Shown: positions 1 through 9,413 of the stretch, in pieces
Position numbering within the stretch: position 1 is the stretch's first letter
How the letters are laid out: each line of letters opens with the position of its first letter
Source of the DNA: Psychrobacter sp. Ps6
Lineage (GTDB): Bacteria; Pseudomonadota; Gammaproteobacteria; Pseudomonadales; Moraxellaceae
Direction of reading: 5' to 3'
Assembly (NCBI RefSeq): GCF_022129235.1
Contig: NZ_JADQAI010000003.1
Coordinates: 62,001-126,000 of the forward strand
DNA: 64,000 nucleotides
The notes under the pieces: generated by a model
Seen by the model: the letters and a program-made list of their open reading frames with translations, nothing else
Told to the model about the DNA's origin: nothing
Databases searched by the model: none
Position numbers and translations under genes: made by a program

Positions 1-1481
1 TCTATCTGCTGTACGTCTTCTGAATTTGGACTGGTCTCACCGCGCACCACGGCACGAATGATCTGAAACCCATTATTTTTATCAAACTGAGTGTTGGTCA
101 GTACGTTTCCTTGATCAATAAAATGATTATTGATGGCTTCTTTGACATTGTTTTCAAAGGTTTGCTGCTTGGCATTGCTATTGAGGTTAAGGGTAAGGTA
201 AATACCTAATCCGACCAGTAACAATAGCGTAACCGCATTTCGGCGAAAAAATATCAGATAGGTGCCCGATTTATAATCATCATCTACCAAACGTCTGAAT
301 CCTAAAAACCACAGTACCATGGCGTTGGTAAACTGAATGGCAATGATGTTGGTCAGTGCCAATAAGGCAGCACCAAGACCCATCTGTATTTCACCATTGG
401 CAAATAAAATGCCACTAGCCGCGAGCGGTGGCACTAAGGCTGTGGCTACCGCGACTCCAACAACGGCGACGGACAGGTGCGGAGATACCATCGCATACGC
501 ACCAGCCGTACCGCCAGCCAGTGCAATCATCAAATCCATAGACGTGGGCTGAGTGCGAGACAAAATCTCATTGGTCAGCGGCTGTCCTTGATGCAGTAGA
601 CCCACCACAAATCCGACCAAAATAACCAAAGACACGCCTGCTAATACGGTGAGCAAAGACTTACGTAGTAGTGGCATACGGTAGTCAATGATTGCTAGGG
701 CGACACCTGTAATAGGACCGAGCATCATCGCGACTAACATCGCGCCAATAACTACCGCGGCCGAATTGGTCACCAAGCCATAACTGGCAATGATGGCTGA
801 GAGGATGTTCATTACAAAATACATTTTACTTGGTAGGGCGTTCGCCTCAATGGTCACGCGCACTTCGGGATAGTCTATCTTTTGATCACTAAACTGCTCA
901 GCTACAAACTGTTTATAAGATTCCAGTTTGGCCTCTTTCTCATCTTTGATCTTTTCTTCTTCTGACTGTTGCTCATCGTCATCACTCTCCACATCCTCAC
1001 CACTGTGGTTTGTCGTTATAGACTCTGCGGTTAGATGATCATCGACGTCAGCTACGGCAGGGTCGTTTTCATGGATACTATGATCGATCGAAATAGGTTC
1101 GACAGGTTGGCTGACATGATTGTTGGGCGCTTCGGAAGTGTCTGGATCTTTTTGTGTTTCATGAAAAGCTTCAGGCGCTGTCTCTGATGCGCGAGTAGCT
1201 GTGTCTACGTTCGGGCTAGATAATTCAGACTGCTCTGAGTCATCATCAGGCGTGTCTAGCGTGGCAATGACGACATCAGGCTCTGGTGACGTCATGACGA
1301 TTTTTGGTTCAGAGAGTGGCTCCTCTTCATTGTCTTCGGTTGCATACTCCTGCTCAGTGGTCTGTTCTGGTTCATGAGCATCATCAATTAATCTCTCAGA
1401 TGTCTCTTTTGTCATATCAGATGAACTTGAAGAAGCGGTGTCTGGTTTTTTTTGTTGTGACGTATTATCAGAAGCAGTCAT
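1..1481 (-). CDS. DUF389 family membrane protein (3' end outside window)
   Basis: Partial gene: the ATG is at 1481 and the frame stays open to the window edge, giving 493 codons. The first ~190 residues are a low-complexity Asp/Glu/Ser/Thr-rich segment with no membrane helix. The hydrophobic DUF389 core follows, with several closely spaced membrane helices and Gly/Ala-rich stretches such as NSAAVVIGAMLVAMMLGPI and HLSVAVVGVAVATALVPPL, which are typical of the TIGR00341-type family. A more polar region follows the last visible helix. The biochemical function of the family is unknown. It is transcribed divergently from the small gene at 1850. The long acidic N-terminus is probably cytoplasmic and is longer than I expect for the family. 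Confidence 0.85.
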   Translation of the reverse strand, partial: MTASDNTSQQKKPDTASSSSSDMTKETSERLIDDAHEPEQTTEQEYATEDNEEEPLSEPKIVMTSPEPDVVIATLDTPDDDSEQSELSSPNVDTATRASETAPEAFHETQKDPDTSEAPNNHVSQPVEPISIDHSIHENDPAVADVDDHLTAESITTNHSGEDVESDDDEQQSEEEKIKDEKEAKLESYKQFVAEQFSDQKIDYPEVRVTIEANALPSKMYFVMNILSAIIASYGLVTNSAAVVIGAMLVAMMLGPITGVALAIIDYRMPLLRKSLLTVLAGVSLVILVGFVVGLLHQGQPLTNEILSRTQPTSMDLMIALAGGTAGAYAMVSPHLSVAVVGVAVATALVPPLAASGILFANGEIQMGLGAALLALTNIIAIQFTNAMVLWFLGFRRLVDDDYKSGTYLIFFRRNAVTLLLLVGLGIYLTLNLNSNAKQQTFENNVKEAINNHFIDQGNVLTNTQFDKNNGFQIIRAVVRGETSPNSEDVQQI

Positions 1482-1849
1482 AGCGATTGGGCTTTATTAG
1501 TCAGATGAAATAAAACCATTATTGTAATGAAAAATCAGCGATAAGCTGTCTTTTTTTTGTGCAAAAGCAATGATCTAGGTATTAGATGAAGAAAAAATAG
1601 AGAGACGCGTAGCAGAAGGTGCGGAATTTAGAGCAAAGGTAGGAGCGTATGATAAAAACAGATTGTATGTCTGGAGAGCACGGTAATTGACGGCAATACT
1701 AAAGTGATATCAAATCCCCTTATATTAACATGGGTTTTTCTGAAAGTCAGTCAATATATATACATCCGGCGTCTATATTAAATACTTACTTTTAGTAGGG
1801 ATATAACGTATAAAGTAGTTATACCCACAAGATAAGTAAGGATTAAATC
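1482..1849. other. Intergenic region between divergent genes
   Basis: These 368 bases hold no credible reading frame. They should carry the promoters of the DUF389 gene (leftward) and the 70-residue membrane protein (rightward). The sequence is AT-rich with several TATATA-like stretches near 1753-1790, but I cannot assign a convincing -35/-10 pair. Confidence 0.5.
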
Positions 1850-2062
1850 ATGAACTGGCCATTATTTGCTGTCATTTACATCATAGCGGGAACCGTCACT
1901 ACAGGGATGGTCATCATTGGTACGCTCATTATGGGTTTTGATGAGATCGCTCATATGCAAGTAGCGGTCGCAGTAGGTGCCCTCGCGTCTATACCTATAA
2001 CAATATACTTCGCCAAAAAAGTTGGCAGTATCACGGGTAATGAAGAGGGTTATGAAGCGTAG
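1850..2062 (+). CDS. Small two-helix membrane protein, 70 aa
   Basis: Small gene with a clear ribosome-binding site (AAGGATT, 9 bases before the ATG). The protein has two predicted membrane helices, about residues 5-28 and 36-55, joined by a short loop containing Asp and His, and ends in a short charged tail. It resembles, in size and pattern, small membrane proteins that databases sometimes label as CTP synthetase without functional basis; I would not use that name. It is followed by a strong terminator and so is probably monocistronic. Function unknown. Confidence 0.7.
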   Translation: MNWPLFAVIYIIAGTVTTGMVIIGTLIMGFDEIAHMQVAVAVGALASIPITIYFAKKVGSITGNEEGYEA

Positions 2063-2130
2063 TTTAAGATAAAGGTTATGATTTGCGATCAGGTGACTGT
2101 CGGCCTACAAGGAGAAAAACGACTAGATAT

Positions 2131-2160
2131 AAAAAAGACCTCAATATTGAGGTCTTTTTT
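2131..2160. terminator. Bidirectional rho-independent terminator
   Basis: A hairpin with stem AAAAAAGACCTCA and its complement, and an AT-only loop, is flanked by A-run and T-run. It sits between the convergent 70-aa gene and the L,D-transpeptidase gene and can serve both. Confidence 0.85.
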
Positions 2161-2195
2161 GATAAATAATGATAAACCGCTAATTATGACAAAAA

Positions 2196-3599
2196 CTATT
2201 TGAGTTCAACCGTTGCGCCGTTTTCGATATTGGCATAAACCTCAAGCACATCCCAGTTGGTCAGACGGATACAACCGTGTGACGCTTGGCGACTGATGCC
2301 TTCAGGTTTTGGTGAGCCGTGTAGACCATACGAAGGCTTAGATAAGCCCATCCATACCACGCCGACTGGATTGTTTGGTCCTGGTGGTAACATGTGCACT
2401 TTTTTCTGAGCGCCTTCACCGACTGTCGCTTTATACCAAGGCATTTTTACTTTATTGATAATTTTGAAAGTACCGTGCGGTGAAGGTGTGTCATCACTAC
2501 CAATGGTTGTCGGATAGGTGGCAACTAGCTTATCACCATTATAGGCATACAGTGTTTTGTCTGCTTTATTGGCAACCACGCGGTTGATACGTTGATTGAG
2601 TGGTCCACGAGTATTGAGCACGGTAATGGTTTCACCCGCTTTGTACTCTTTGTTCTTATTTAACTTATCTAAATAGCGTACGTCCATATGAAAGCGTTCA
2701 CCAAGCATCTCTTTGATGTCTTGATAATACAATCCTTTCATTTTTGACTTGGCTTCTGCACCAGCGGGCGTGGTGGCAAAGTTAGTATTGATATCATCAT
2801 CAGTCAACGTATAAGTGACCAGTACAGGTTTGGTTGCAGGAATGTTCTTAACCAAGGCATCCCATGTTTTTTGATCCATTTTACCTGTGGTTGGCAAGCC
2901 TTTCATCGCTTGGAAATTTATAAGGGCTTTTTTGCTGTTCATACCCCAGCCACCGTCGATAGGACCAGGAGAGGCATGGTTCCAATCAAGCAATGCTTGC
3001 ATTTTGATCGTCATCGCTGAGTTGACTTTCATGTTAGGTGACCAGACAGCGTTGTTGACTTGTTGCGCATAATTTGACAAGTTTAATGTGGTATATCTCT
3101 TACCATCTTTATCTTCGATATTTTTGATGGTCGGATCATCACTGAAGTCTTGACGCTTTTCACTCTCCGGTAACTCAAAGGCGAGCGGATCAGATGAGTC
3201 AATAGATGAGACATCGCTAGGCGCGGCAACGGCTTGACCTTCGCTGATATCATCAGTGCTATCTGACTGCTCATCTTTACGCGTCAGTTCTGCTGCGCTC
3301 ATATTGTCAGCAGCTGGCGCTGGCGCGTTTTGCCTAGCTTCTTGTTTGGTGTTGATCAGCTGGTTCATGCTATCAACGGGTTTTGTGTTCTCTGTATTTA
3401 ACTGCACAGTAGCAGCACCATCAGAGCGACTACGGTTTTCTTGCACATTGAGGCTAACCTTTTGGGCAAGGCCTGGCATAGCGTTCGATGTGCGCACTGG
3501 CAATGTGCGAGCATTATCAGCAGTGGCGGCAAGTGCGCCAACGCTGGCACTCATGGCAGCGATAGATATAGCAGTAATAATAGGCTTTATTTTCATCAT
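2196..3599 (-). CDS. L,D-transpeptidase with peptidoglycan-binding domain
   Basis: Periplasmic cell-wall enzyme of 467 aa. An N-terminal signal peptide (about residues 1-25, ending ALAA) is followed by a low-complexity Ser/Asp/Gln-rich linker to about residue 170. A PG_binding_1 domain spans about 190-265 (WNHASPGPIDGGWG region), then a LysM-like stretch, then a YkuD catalytic domain at the C-terminus. The catalytic signature is complete: H427 of HGSPKPEG and S440-H441-G442-C443, with C443 the expected nucleophile. The family makes 3-3 peptide cross-links or attaches lipoproteins to peptidoglycan; which of these this protein does cannot be read from sequence. A paralog with the same domain order lies at 55676 but lacks the His of the SHGC motif. 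The start is a double ATG (ATGATG). Confidence 0.93.
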   Translation of the reverse strand: MMKIKPIITAISIAAMSASVGALAATADNARTLPVRTSNAMPGLAQKVSLNVQENRSRSDGAATVQLNTENTKPVDSMNQLINTKQEARQNAPAPAADNMSAAELTRKDEQSDSTDDISEGQAVAAPSDVSSIDSSDPLAFELPESEKRQDFSDDPTIKNIEDKDGKRYTTLNLSNYAQQVNNAVWSPNMKVNSAMTIKMQALLDWNHASPGPIDGGWGMNSKKALINFQAMKGLPTTGKMDQKTWDALVKNIPATKPVLVTYTLTDDDINTNFATTPAGAEAKSKMKGLYYQDIKEMLGERFHMDVRYLDKLNKNKEYKAGETITVLNTRGPLNQRINRVVANKADKTLYAYNGDKLVATYPTTIGSDDTPSPHGTFKIINKVKMPWYKATVGEGAQKKVHMLPPGPNNPVGVVWMGLSKPSYGLHGSPKPEGISRQASHGCIRLTNWDVLEVYANIENGATVELK

Positions 3600-3828
3600 A
3601 TTGAATCACTTGTGGTTGCTACTAATGCGGCTATTATGCGCATAATTCGGTTGCTTCGCAAACTTTTGGTATATCTTTTTGCATTTAGAGCTGGCTAAAC
3701 GTCAACTGCTGACGTATTCGCTACAGTTGGGTAATACTTTAGCTAAGGTGTGTATGGCGCCATGCTAGATTCTTACGCAAACGCCTCATTATTTTCACTA
3801 TTTTTTGTTTCAGTAAAAACGACAGTGA
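3600..3828. other. Intergenic region upstream of prmB and the transpeptidase
   Basis: Together with the promoter that follows it, this divergent gap is about 340 bases. I see no coding frame with a ribosome-binding site; it should hold the leftward promoter of the transpeptidase. Confidence 0.4.
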
Positions 3829-3858
3829 TTGGCGCTATTTGGTGTTTACGTCTATAAT
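3829..3858 (+). promoter_or_regulatory. Putative sigma-70 promoter for prmB
   Basis: A perfect TATAAT at 3853-3858 is preceded by TTGGCG at 3829-3834 with an 18-base spacer. It lies about 80 bases before the prmB start. Assigned by consensus match only. Confidence 0.6.
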
Positions 3859-3940
3859 GTATGATTAATTTTTTCATTAATAGATCGATTTTTAGCAAAA
3901 AGCCATTTAACCCGCTAATAGTTAATCCATAAGGTGCGAT

Positions 3941-5116
3941 ATGTCAGAAGACCAAACAATGAGTGCAGAAGAGTTTCAAAACCAATACTTCAATGATGAT
4001 GAGTCTAAGGGCTTAGACGGTGAGATGGAGTATGATTTAGAGACTGGACTTCTTGGTGAGCACGATGAATTCGCTAGCCTGCAAGCAGAGCTGAATGAAG
4101 CACGCGAGCAGCTGGTGAGTATTCGCGACTTTATTCGTTTTTCCGTCACACAATTGCGTAACTATGATGTGGTTGTCGCGCAAGGCACGACCGATGAGTT
4201 TGCAGAAGCCTCAGCCATTGTGTTGCATTCGTTGTCTCTCGATTGGTCAGCCAATGAGCAGATTTTAGACTGCCGTTTGACCACGTCAGAGAAGCAGGCA
4301 GTGCTGGGATTATTAGAAGAGCGTATTGCTGAACGTAAGCCGCTGAGCTATCTGATTAACTTGTCTTACTTCTGTGATTTGCCTTTTTATGTCGATGAGC
4401 GCGTGCTTATCCCGCGCTCGCCAATCGCAGAGTTGATTCGTCAGCAGTTCCATCCATATTTTGATGTGACTGAGCTCGCCAAGCCACTGGGTGTCAGCCC
4501 GAATGAAAAGTCAGCGGTATTTTATGATCATGGTTTAGATGTAAAGCAGTTATCGCAGCCTGAGCGTATCTTAGACTTATGTACTGGCTCTGGTTGTATC
4601 GCAATCGCGCTTGCTACCCGTTTCGTTGATGCATTGGTTGATGCTGTTGATATCGATAAAGGCGCGCTGGACGTGGCAATGGTTAATGTCGATCATCATG
4701 ACCTTGGCCATCAAGTAAATGTAATCGAGTCTGATTTGTTTGCCAAGATACCTGCTGAGAACCAATATGAGCTTATCGTCACCAATCCGCCGTATGTCGA
4801 TGCGGCTATCATGGCAGATTTGCCGCCTGAGTTCTTATATGAGCCTGAGCATGCACTAGCCGCGGGTCAAGACGGTTTGGATTTGGTACATCGTATCTTA
4901 TTTGAAGCGCCAGATTACCTGAGCCCAGATGGTTTGCTGGTCTGTGAAGTGGGCGACAGCGAATGGGCATTAAAACAAGCCTATCCTGAAATTCAGTTTG
5001 ATTGGTTGAAGTTTGCACATGGCGGGCATGGTGTCTTTGCGATTACCTATGATGAGCTAGTCTCAAATCGTCAGTTGTTTGCCTCTTATGTTCAGCTATT
5101 AGATAGTCTTAAATAG
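3941..5116 (+). CDS. prmB: Ribosomal protein L3 glutamine N5-methyltransferase
   Basis: Class I SAM-dependent methyltransferase of 391 aa that methylates a glutamine side chain of ribosomal protein uL3. The SAM-binding motif (LDLCTGSGCIAIALA) and the substrate-binding NPPY motif (VTNPPYVDA) are intact, and the segments YVDERVLIPRSPI and EPEHALAAGQDGLDLV fit PrmB rather than PrmC. The protein is about 80 residues longer than the E. coli enzyme, mainly because of an acidic N-terminal extension of about 45 residues. The start has AAGGTG five bases upstream. It lies directly ahead of aroC in the same direction, as in many gammaproteobacteria. Confidence 0.95.
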   Translation: MSEDQTMSAEEFQNQYFNDDESKGLDGEMEYDLETGLLGEHDEFASLQAELNEAREQLVSIRDFIRFSVTQLRNYDVVVAQGTTDEFAEASAIVLHSLSLDWSANEQILDCRLTTSEKQAVLGLLEERIAERKPLSYLINLSYFCDLPFYVDERVLIPRSPIAELIRQQFHPYFDVTELAKPLGVSPNEKSAVFYDHGLDVKQLSQPERILDLCTGSGCIAIALATRFVDALVDAVDIDKGALDVAMVNVDHHDLGHQVNVIESDLFAKIPAENQYELIVTNPPYVDAAIMADLPPEFLYEPEHALAAGQDGLDLVHRILFEAPDYLSPDGLLVCEVGDSEWALKQAYPEIQFDWLKFAHGGHGVFAITYDELVSNRQLFASYVQLLDSLK

Positions 5117-5260
5117 ACAAATATTAGCTTGAATAGGCGTTGGCTACACTAGCCGAAACTATAAGCAACAATACAATCACTCATGACAAGCAATACAAGC
5201 AATAACCATGAGTGATTGGTCAAATAGTCATCAGTAGCGTTTACTTGTTTAAGGACAGTT

Positions 5261-6364
5261 ATGGCAGGCAATAGTATTGGGCAGGTTTTTACGGTCACCA
5301 CTTGCGGTGAGTCACATGGCGCAGGCCTTATGGCCATCGTTGATGGCGTACCACCAGGTTTAGCATTATCTGCAGACGATTTACAAGTTGATTTGGATCG
5401 TCGCAAACCAGGAACGTCTAAGTATTCAACCCAGCGCCGTGAGTCTGATGAAGTTGAAATCATCTCTGGCGTATTTGAAGGAAAAACCACAGGGACGTCT
5501 ATCGGTCTATTGATTCGCAATACCAATCAAAAATCAAAAGACTACAGCGATATCAAAGATACCTTCCGTCCTGGACACGCTGACTATACTTACAGTATGA
5601 AATATGGTTTCCGTGACTATCGTGGTGGTGGTCGCTCGTCAGCGCGTGAGACGGCTATGCGAGTGGCTGCCGGTGCTATCGCCAAGAAATACTTGCAAGA
5701 ACGTCTGGGCGTACAAATCCGTGGTCATGTGACCCAAATCGGTAACGAGCATAGTAACGTTCTAGATCCGAGTCAAATTGACTGGGAGTTTGTAAATAGC
5801 AATCCGTTCTTTTGTGCCGACAAAGAAGCAATTGGTCGTTTTGAGACATTGATTGATAACTTGCGCCGCGAAGGCACCAGTTGCGGTGCACGCCTTGATA
5901 TCATTGCAAGCGGTGTGCCAGTAGGCTTAGGCGAGCCAGTGTTTGATCGTTTAGATGCCGATATCGCTCATGCAATGATGAGTATCAATGCGGTCAAAGG
6001 CGTCGAGATTGGTGATGGTATGGCAGTGGCAGGTCAATTCGGACATAGCGCTCGTGATGAGCTGACGCCAGATGGATTTGCCGCCAATCATGCTGGCGGT
6101 GTCTTGGGCGGTATCTCATCAGGGCAAGATATCCGTGTGAGCATCGCGCTTAAGCCAACCTCTAGTATTACCACCGCTGGCAAAAGTATCAATACCCAAG
6201 GTGAAGCAGTCGATATGCTCACCAAAGGTCGCCATGATCCTTGCGTCGGCGTACGAGCCACGCCCATTGCAGAGGCCATGCTAGCGATCGTCTTGCTCGA
6301 TCATTATCTGCGTCACCGTGGTCAGAACGCGGATGTAAAGCCGCCAGTACAATCGATCACTTAG
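5261..6364 (+). CDS. aroC: Chorismate synthase
   Basis: Cytoplasmic FMN-dependent enzyme that converts 5-enolpyruvylshikimate-3-phosphate to chorismate, the last common step of aromatic amino acid synthesis. The 367-aa length is normal. Family signatures are present: [11 protein letters not shown] at the N-terminus, the [12 protein letters not shown] segment, and the [11 protein letters not shown] motif. The ATG is preceded by AAGGA. It follows prmB by 144 bases and ends in a rho-independent terminator. Confidence 0.98.
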   Translation: MAGNSIGQVFTVTTCGESHGAGLMAIVDGVPPGLALSADDLQVDLDRRKPGTSKYSTQRRESDEVEIISGVFEGKTTGTSIGLLIRNTNQKSKDYSDIKDTFRPGHADYTYSMKYGFRDYRGGGRSSARETAMRVAAGAIAKKYLQERLGVQIRGHVTQIGNEHSNVLDPSQIDWEFVNSNPFFCADKEAIGRFETLIDNLRREGTSCGARLDIIASGVPVGLGEPVFDRLDADIAHAMMSINAVKGVEIGDGMAVAGQFGHSARDELTPDGFAANHAGGVLGGISSGQDIRVSIALKPTSSITTAGKSINTQGEAVDMLTKGRHDPCVGVRATPIAEAMLAIVLLDHYLRHRGQNADVKPPVQSIT

Positions 6365-6385
6365 TATTTTTGTTTTAGAGTAATC

Positions 6386-6438
6386 AGCCCTTTGTTGTTT
6401 CCAGTAGTTTAATACTAGAAATGATAAAGGGCTTTTTT
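6386..6438 (+). terminator. Rho-independent terminator after aroC
   Basis: Stem AGCCCTTT (6386-6393) pairs with AAAGGGCT (6426-6433), followed by a T-run. The loop is long (about 32 bases) and can form a small secondary hairpin. Confidence 0.75.
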
Positions 6439-6498
6439 ATGTCCCAATAAAATACAGGTGTTACCTAGAAACAATCAACGCGTTGAGCTAGCAAGGTA

Positions 6499-6699
6499 TT
6501 AGGCTGCCAGTTGATATTCATCAATAGCGACACATTGCTGATGCCGAAACACCAACAATAACCGCTGACTAGGAATCGCTAGCCAATGTCCAAACTCAAT
6601 ACTACCGACACCTTGGCTCAATAAAGTTTGTGCGCAGTGATGACGGCTGAGGCCGATTAGATTCTTGATGATAGGGTTATCAGTTAATTGATGTGACAT
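6499..6699 (-). CDS. Small hypothetical protein, 66 aa
   Basis: I do not recognise this gene. It encodes a short soluble protein, begins with ATG ten bases after an AGGAG ribosome-binding site, and lies 130 bases downstream of creC in the same orientation, convergent with aroC. The sequence contains a HHC motif, mixed alpha/beta propensity and no signal peptide or membrane helix. The good ribosome-binding site and lack of overlap with any other gene support it being real. It could be part of the creBC transcript. Confidence 0.55.
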   Translation of the reverse strand: MSHQLTDNPIIKNLIGLSRHHCAQTLLSQGVGSIEFGHWLAIPSQRLLLVFRHQQCVAIDEYQLAA

Positions 6700-6829
6700 G
6701 GATTTTCTACTCCTAATTTGCTTTACGAATTTGGCTGTTCAACAGACCCTAGTGCTATCGTAAAATAAAGAAGTAGAAATCCTATGCAGTCATGATGGAA
6801 AATTGATGAACTATTATAAATGCTTATTT

Positions 6830-8617
6830 TTAAGCTAGTGGCAGGATAATACTAACCATCACACCGGAACGCTGATTTTTACCAGTATCAGTGTTATCAG
6901 GTGTAGCTTTATCAGCGCCAATTTTATTATCACTAGCATGGACATTATCAATAGTTACCTGACCGCCATGGTGCTCAATGACTTGCTTCACTAAAGTGAG
7001 TCCAAGACCAGTACCTTTTTTGAGAATACTATCGGACTGTTTTGATTCAGCTTTGTGATGTGCTGAACCTGTATCTAGCGCATAGGTTGTATTCTGATTT
7101 TTCACTTGGTGAACAGATTGGCTTTGATGAGATAGGCTAAAATAACGCTCAAAAGCTTTTTCAATAGCATAGTCAGGCAATAGCTTTCCATCATTAAATA
7201 TATCGATGATTACCGTTCGCGCTGTGCTATGCAACGAGATATCAACAGTGCTATCAGCAAAATGAATGGCATTATCCAGCACGTTTTGTAGGACTTGTAT
7301 CAACCAAAATTGGTCAGCAAACACACTGGTAGAGGCCAACAATTCTGCTGGCAAGTTTGTCGTGTTTGTCATGTGCTGATCATCGATGTATATATCGATA
7401 GGTTGTAAATTCTGCTGTTGCTGCTTGGCAGTATTGTCTTTTATTAGACTCTGTAATAATGGCAATAGCGGCGTTAGCTGACGATTGAGCTTAAAAGTAG
7501 GCTGTTCAACTTTCGCAAGCAACAGTAGTCGATCGATGAGCTGCTGCATTTTTACGCTTTGCTCACCAACCGTTTCAATGAGCATCTGCCGATCTTCATC
7601 ATCTAGCATATTGCCATCTAGTCCATCATCTTCTAAGAGCTCACTACTGGCGCGAATGGCGGTTAAAGGGCTTTTTAATTCATGAGTAAGCGTATGCACA
7701 TAATCAGTGACATAAGCACGATTTTCTAGTCGATGTTTCATAGTCTCGATGGTATCGGTCAGGCTATTTAGTTCATGACCCAGATAAAAATAGGGCTTTT
7801 TGGTGTCTTCTGCCAGCGCACTGGTATATTGAGTCACTAAGGTAATACTTTGCTTGAGCCACCATGCGATGAGACCTGCTAAAATGAGGGCAGCAATGCT
7901 GATGAATAGCACTGTGATCAGCATGCGGTTACGTGTGTCATCCAAATAAGGTAACACACTGGCGACAGGTTTGCCGACGCTAACCACGCCGATAATTTCA
8001 CCAGACATATTTTTTATTGGCTGTGCGACATACATGACCGAGCCATCACGCTGCTGGTTATCCCGCAGTGTACTTCTTGCACCGTATTGACCTCTTAATG
8101 TGAGATAGACATCATTCCAGCGCCCATAGTTTTGCCCTTCATTATTGTCAGGTTTGGGTAGCGAGTCATAAATGACCCTGCCGCTGCTGTCTGTTACATA
8201 TACCCGAAAGCTACTATAGCTTTTGGTTTGATAAACGGGACCTAAGTTATCGTTAATCGCTGGTATGCCAACAAAGGCTGCATCAAGTTGCGCTTGATAA
8301 GCCTCATCGTATAGTTGTCCTGTAGATAATGGCATCTGGAGACTGGCCGCAAGTAACTTACTGGTGTCTAGGAGCGTGTCTTCAATGACTTGCTGCGCGG
8401 TTGGCTTGACGTAGCCAAACAACTGAGTAAACACGACCACGCCGCATATGATGAGTACCAAAGCGACTGCAAGCCAAATCCTAAAAAATATACTTAAATT
8501 GAGCAGTCGTTTACGTTTAGGGGCTTGCTGCACAGTACCAATGGGATGCAGTTTGGCATACCAATTGCTTTGGTCGTTATGAATATCGCTTTCAGCGTTA
8601 TTGGCATTATGATTCAT
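6830..8617 (-). CDS. creC: Sensor histidine kinase CreC
   Basis: Inner-membrane sensor kinase of 595 aa. Helix 1 is at about 45-66 and helix 2 at about 231-254, bracketing a periplasmic CreC-type sensor domain; the segment WNDVYLTLRGQYGARSTL is close to E. coli CreC. The phosphoacceptor is H312 in THELKSPL, followed by an N-box (LQNVLDNAIHFA) and a G-box (GTGLGLTLVKQV). It is about 120 residues longer than E. coli CreC, through an N-terminal tail of about 40 residues and low-complexity insertions inside the ATPase domain around residues 500-535 and 570-585. It lies 16 bases behind creB. In other bacteria CreBC responds to carbon source and to cell-wall stress, and affects beta-lactam response. 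Confidence 0.93.
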   Translation of the reverse strand: MNHNANNAESDIHNDQSNWYAKLHPIGTVQQAPKRKRLLNLSIFFRIWLAVALVLIICGVVVFTQLFGYVKPTAQQVIEDTLLDTSKLLAASLQMPLSTGQLYDEAYQAQLDAAFVGIPAINDNLGPVYQTKSYSSFRVYVTDSSGRVIYDSLPKPDNNEGQNYGRWNDVYLTLRGQYGARSTLRDNQQRDGSVMYVAQPIKNMSGEIIGVVSVGKPVASVLPYLDDTRNRMLITVLFISIAALILAGLIAWWLKQSITLVTQYTSALAEDTKKPYFYLGHELNSLTDTIETMKHRLENRAYVTDYVHTLTHELKSPLTAIRASSELLEDDGLDGNMLDDEDRQMLIETVGEQSVKMQQLIDRLLLLAKVEQPTFKLNRQLTPLLPLLQSLIKDNTAKQQQQNLQPIDIYIDDQHMTNTTNLPAELLASTSVFADQFWLIQVLQNVLDNAIHFADSTVDISLHSTARTVIIDIFNDGKLLPDYAIEKAFERYFSLSHQSQSVHQVKNQNTTYALDTGSAHHKAESKQSDSILKKGTGLGLTLVKQVIEHHGGQVTIDNVHASDNKIGADKATPDNTDTGKNQRSGVMVSIILPLA

Positions 8618-8633
8618 AAATTAGCAGCCATTG

Positions 8634-9413
8634 TTAAGCTGGACATAAGGCGTAACCCAGTCCACGATGCGTATGAATGACTTCAATACTCGTATCAACG
8701 GTCGTAAGTTGCTTACGAATCGACTTGATATGGCTGTCTATCGTGCGTGCTAGGCGATGATCAGGATAGTCGCTTATTGCGTTAAGCAGCTGCTCACGGC
8801 TAAAGACTTGATTCGGTGCTTGTAATAATGTGAGTAAAATTTTGCGCTCAGTATTGCTAAGCTCAAGCTTTTGATCTTGCCAGGTTAATGAATAGTTGAG
8901 CGGTTGATAATGCCAAATGCCGGATTGATTCTCAAACGTTAATGCTTGTCCTGATAGATTATTCGAGGAAGTATTTTCAGTATTATCATTTGAATTTGGG
9001 GTATGAGAGCCTGACTGTTGAATCAGTTGTTCACGTCGCCAAATGGCTTTTAAACGCGCGACTAACTCACGTGGACTAAAGGGTTTGGCGCAATAATCAT
9101 CACCGCCCATCTCCAATCCTAAAATACGATCGACCTCATCGCTACGCGCTGTCAAAAACACGATAGGCAAGTCTTTCAAGGCGTCGATATCAGGTGTATG
9201 ACGTATTTGTTGGCACAGACTCAAGCCGTCACCATCTGGCAGACCAACATCCATAATGATAGCTGATAGATCTTGTGCTTCATGACTATGCAGCATCGGC
9301 AGCACGCTACTGGCATTATCCAGCCAAGTTATCTGCCAGCCCTCACGTTTGCAAGTCACTTTGAGCGACATGGCAATCGCAGGATCATCTTCTACCAGTA
9401 AAATATGGGTCAT
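8634..9413 (-). CDS. creB: Response regulator CreB
   Basis: OmpR/PhoB-type regulator of 259 aa. The receiver domain has acidic residues D9-D10, phosphoacceptor D55 (IIMDVGLPDGDG), and the segments FLTARSDEVDRILGLEMG and AKPFSPRE characteristic of CreB. A Ser/Asn-rich linker of about 35 residues (longer than in E. coli) leads to a winged-helix DNA-binding domain ending THRGLGYAL. It is the first gene of the creB-creC pair. E. coli CreB binds direct repeats upstream of cre-regulon genes; I did not find a confident copy here. Confidence 0.93.
   Translation of the reverse strand: MTHILLVEDDPAIAMSLKVTCKREGWQITWLDNASSVLPMLHSHEAQDLSAIIMDVGLPDGDGLSLCQQIRHTPDIDALKDLPIVFLTARSDEVDRILGLEMGGDDYCAKPFSPRELVARLKAIWRREQLIQQSGSHTPNSNDNTENTSSNNLSGQALTFENQSGIWHYQPLNYSLTWQDQKLELSNTERKILLTLLQAPNQVFSREQLLNAISDYPDHRLARTIDSHIKSIRKQLTTVDTSIEVIHTHRGLGYALCPA

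Noticed and set aside
1850..2062. CTP synthetase annotation for the 70-aa protein
   Set aside because: The protein is a two-helix membrane peptide and has none of the CTP synthetase domains.
3256..3645. 129-codon frame antisense to the first L,D-transpeptidase
   Set aside because: It overlaps the signal peptide and linker of a clear gene; its hydrophobic look comes from the reverse reading of a low-complexity region.
6499..6699. Possible hemin-uptake (HemP-like) identity for the 66-aa gene
   Set aside because: Size is similar, but the conserved motif of HemP is not visible; left as hypothetical.
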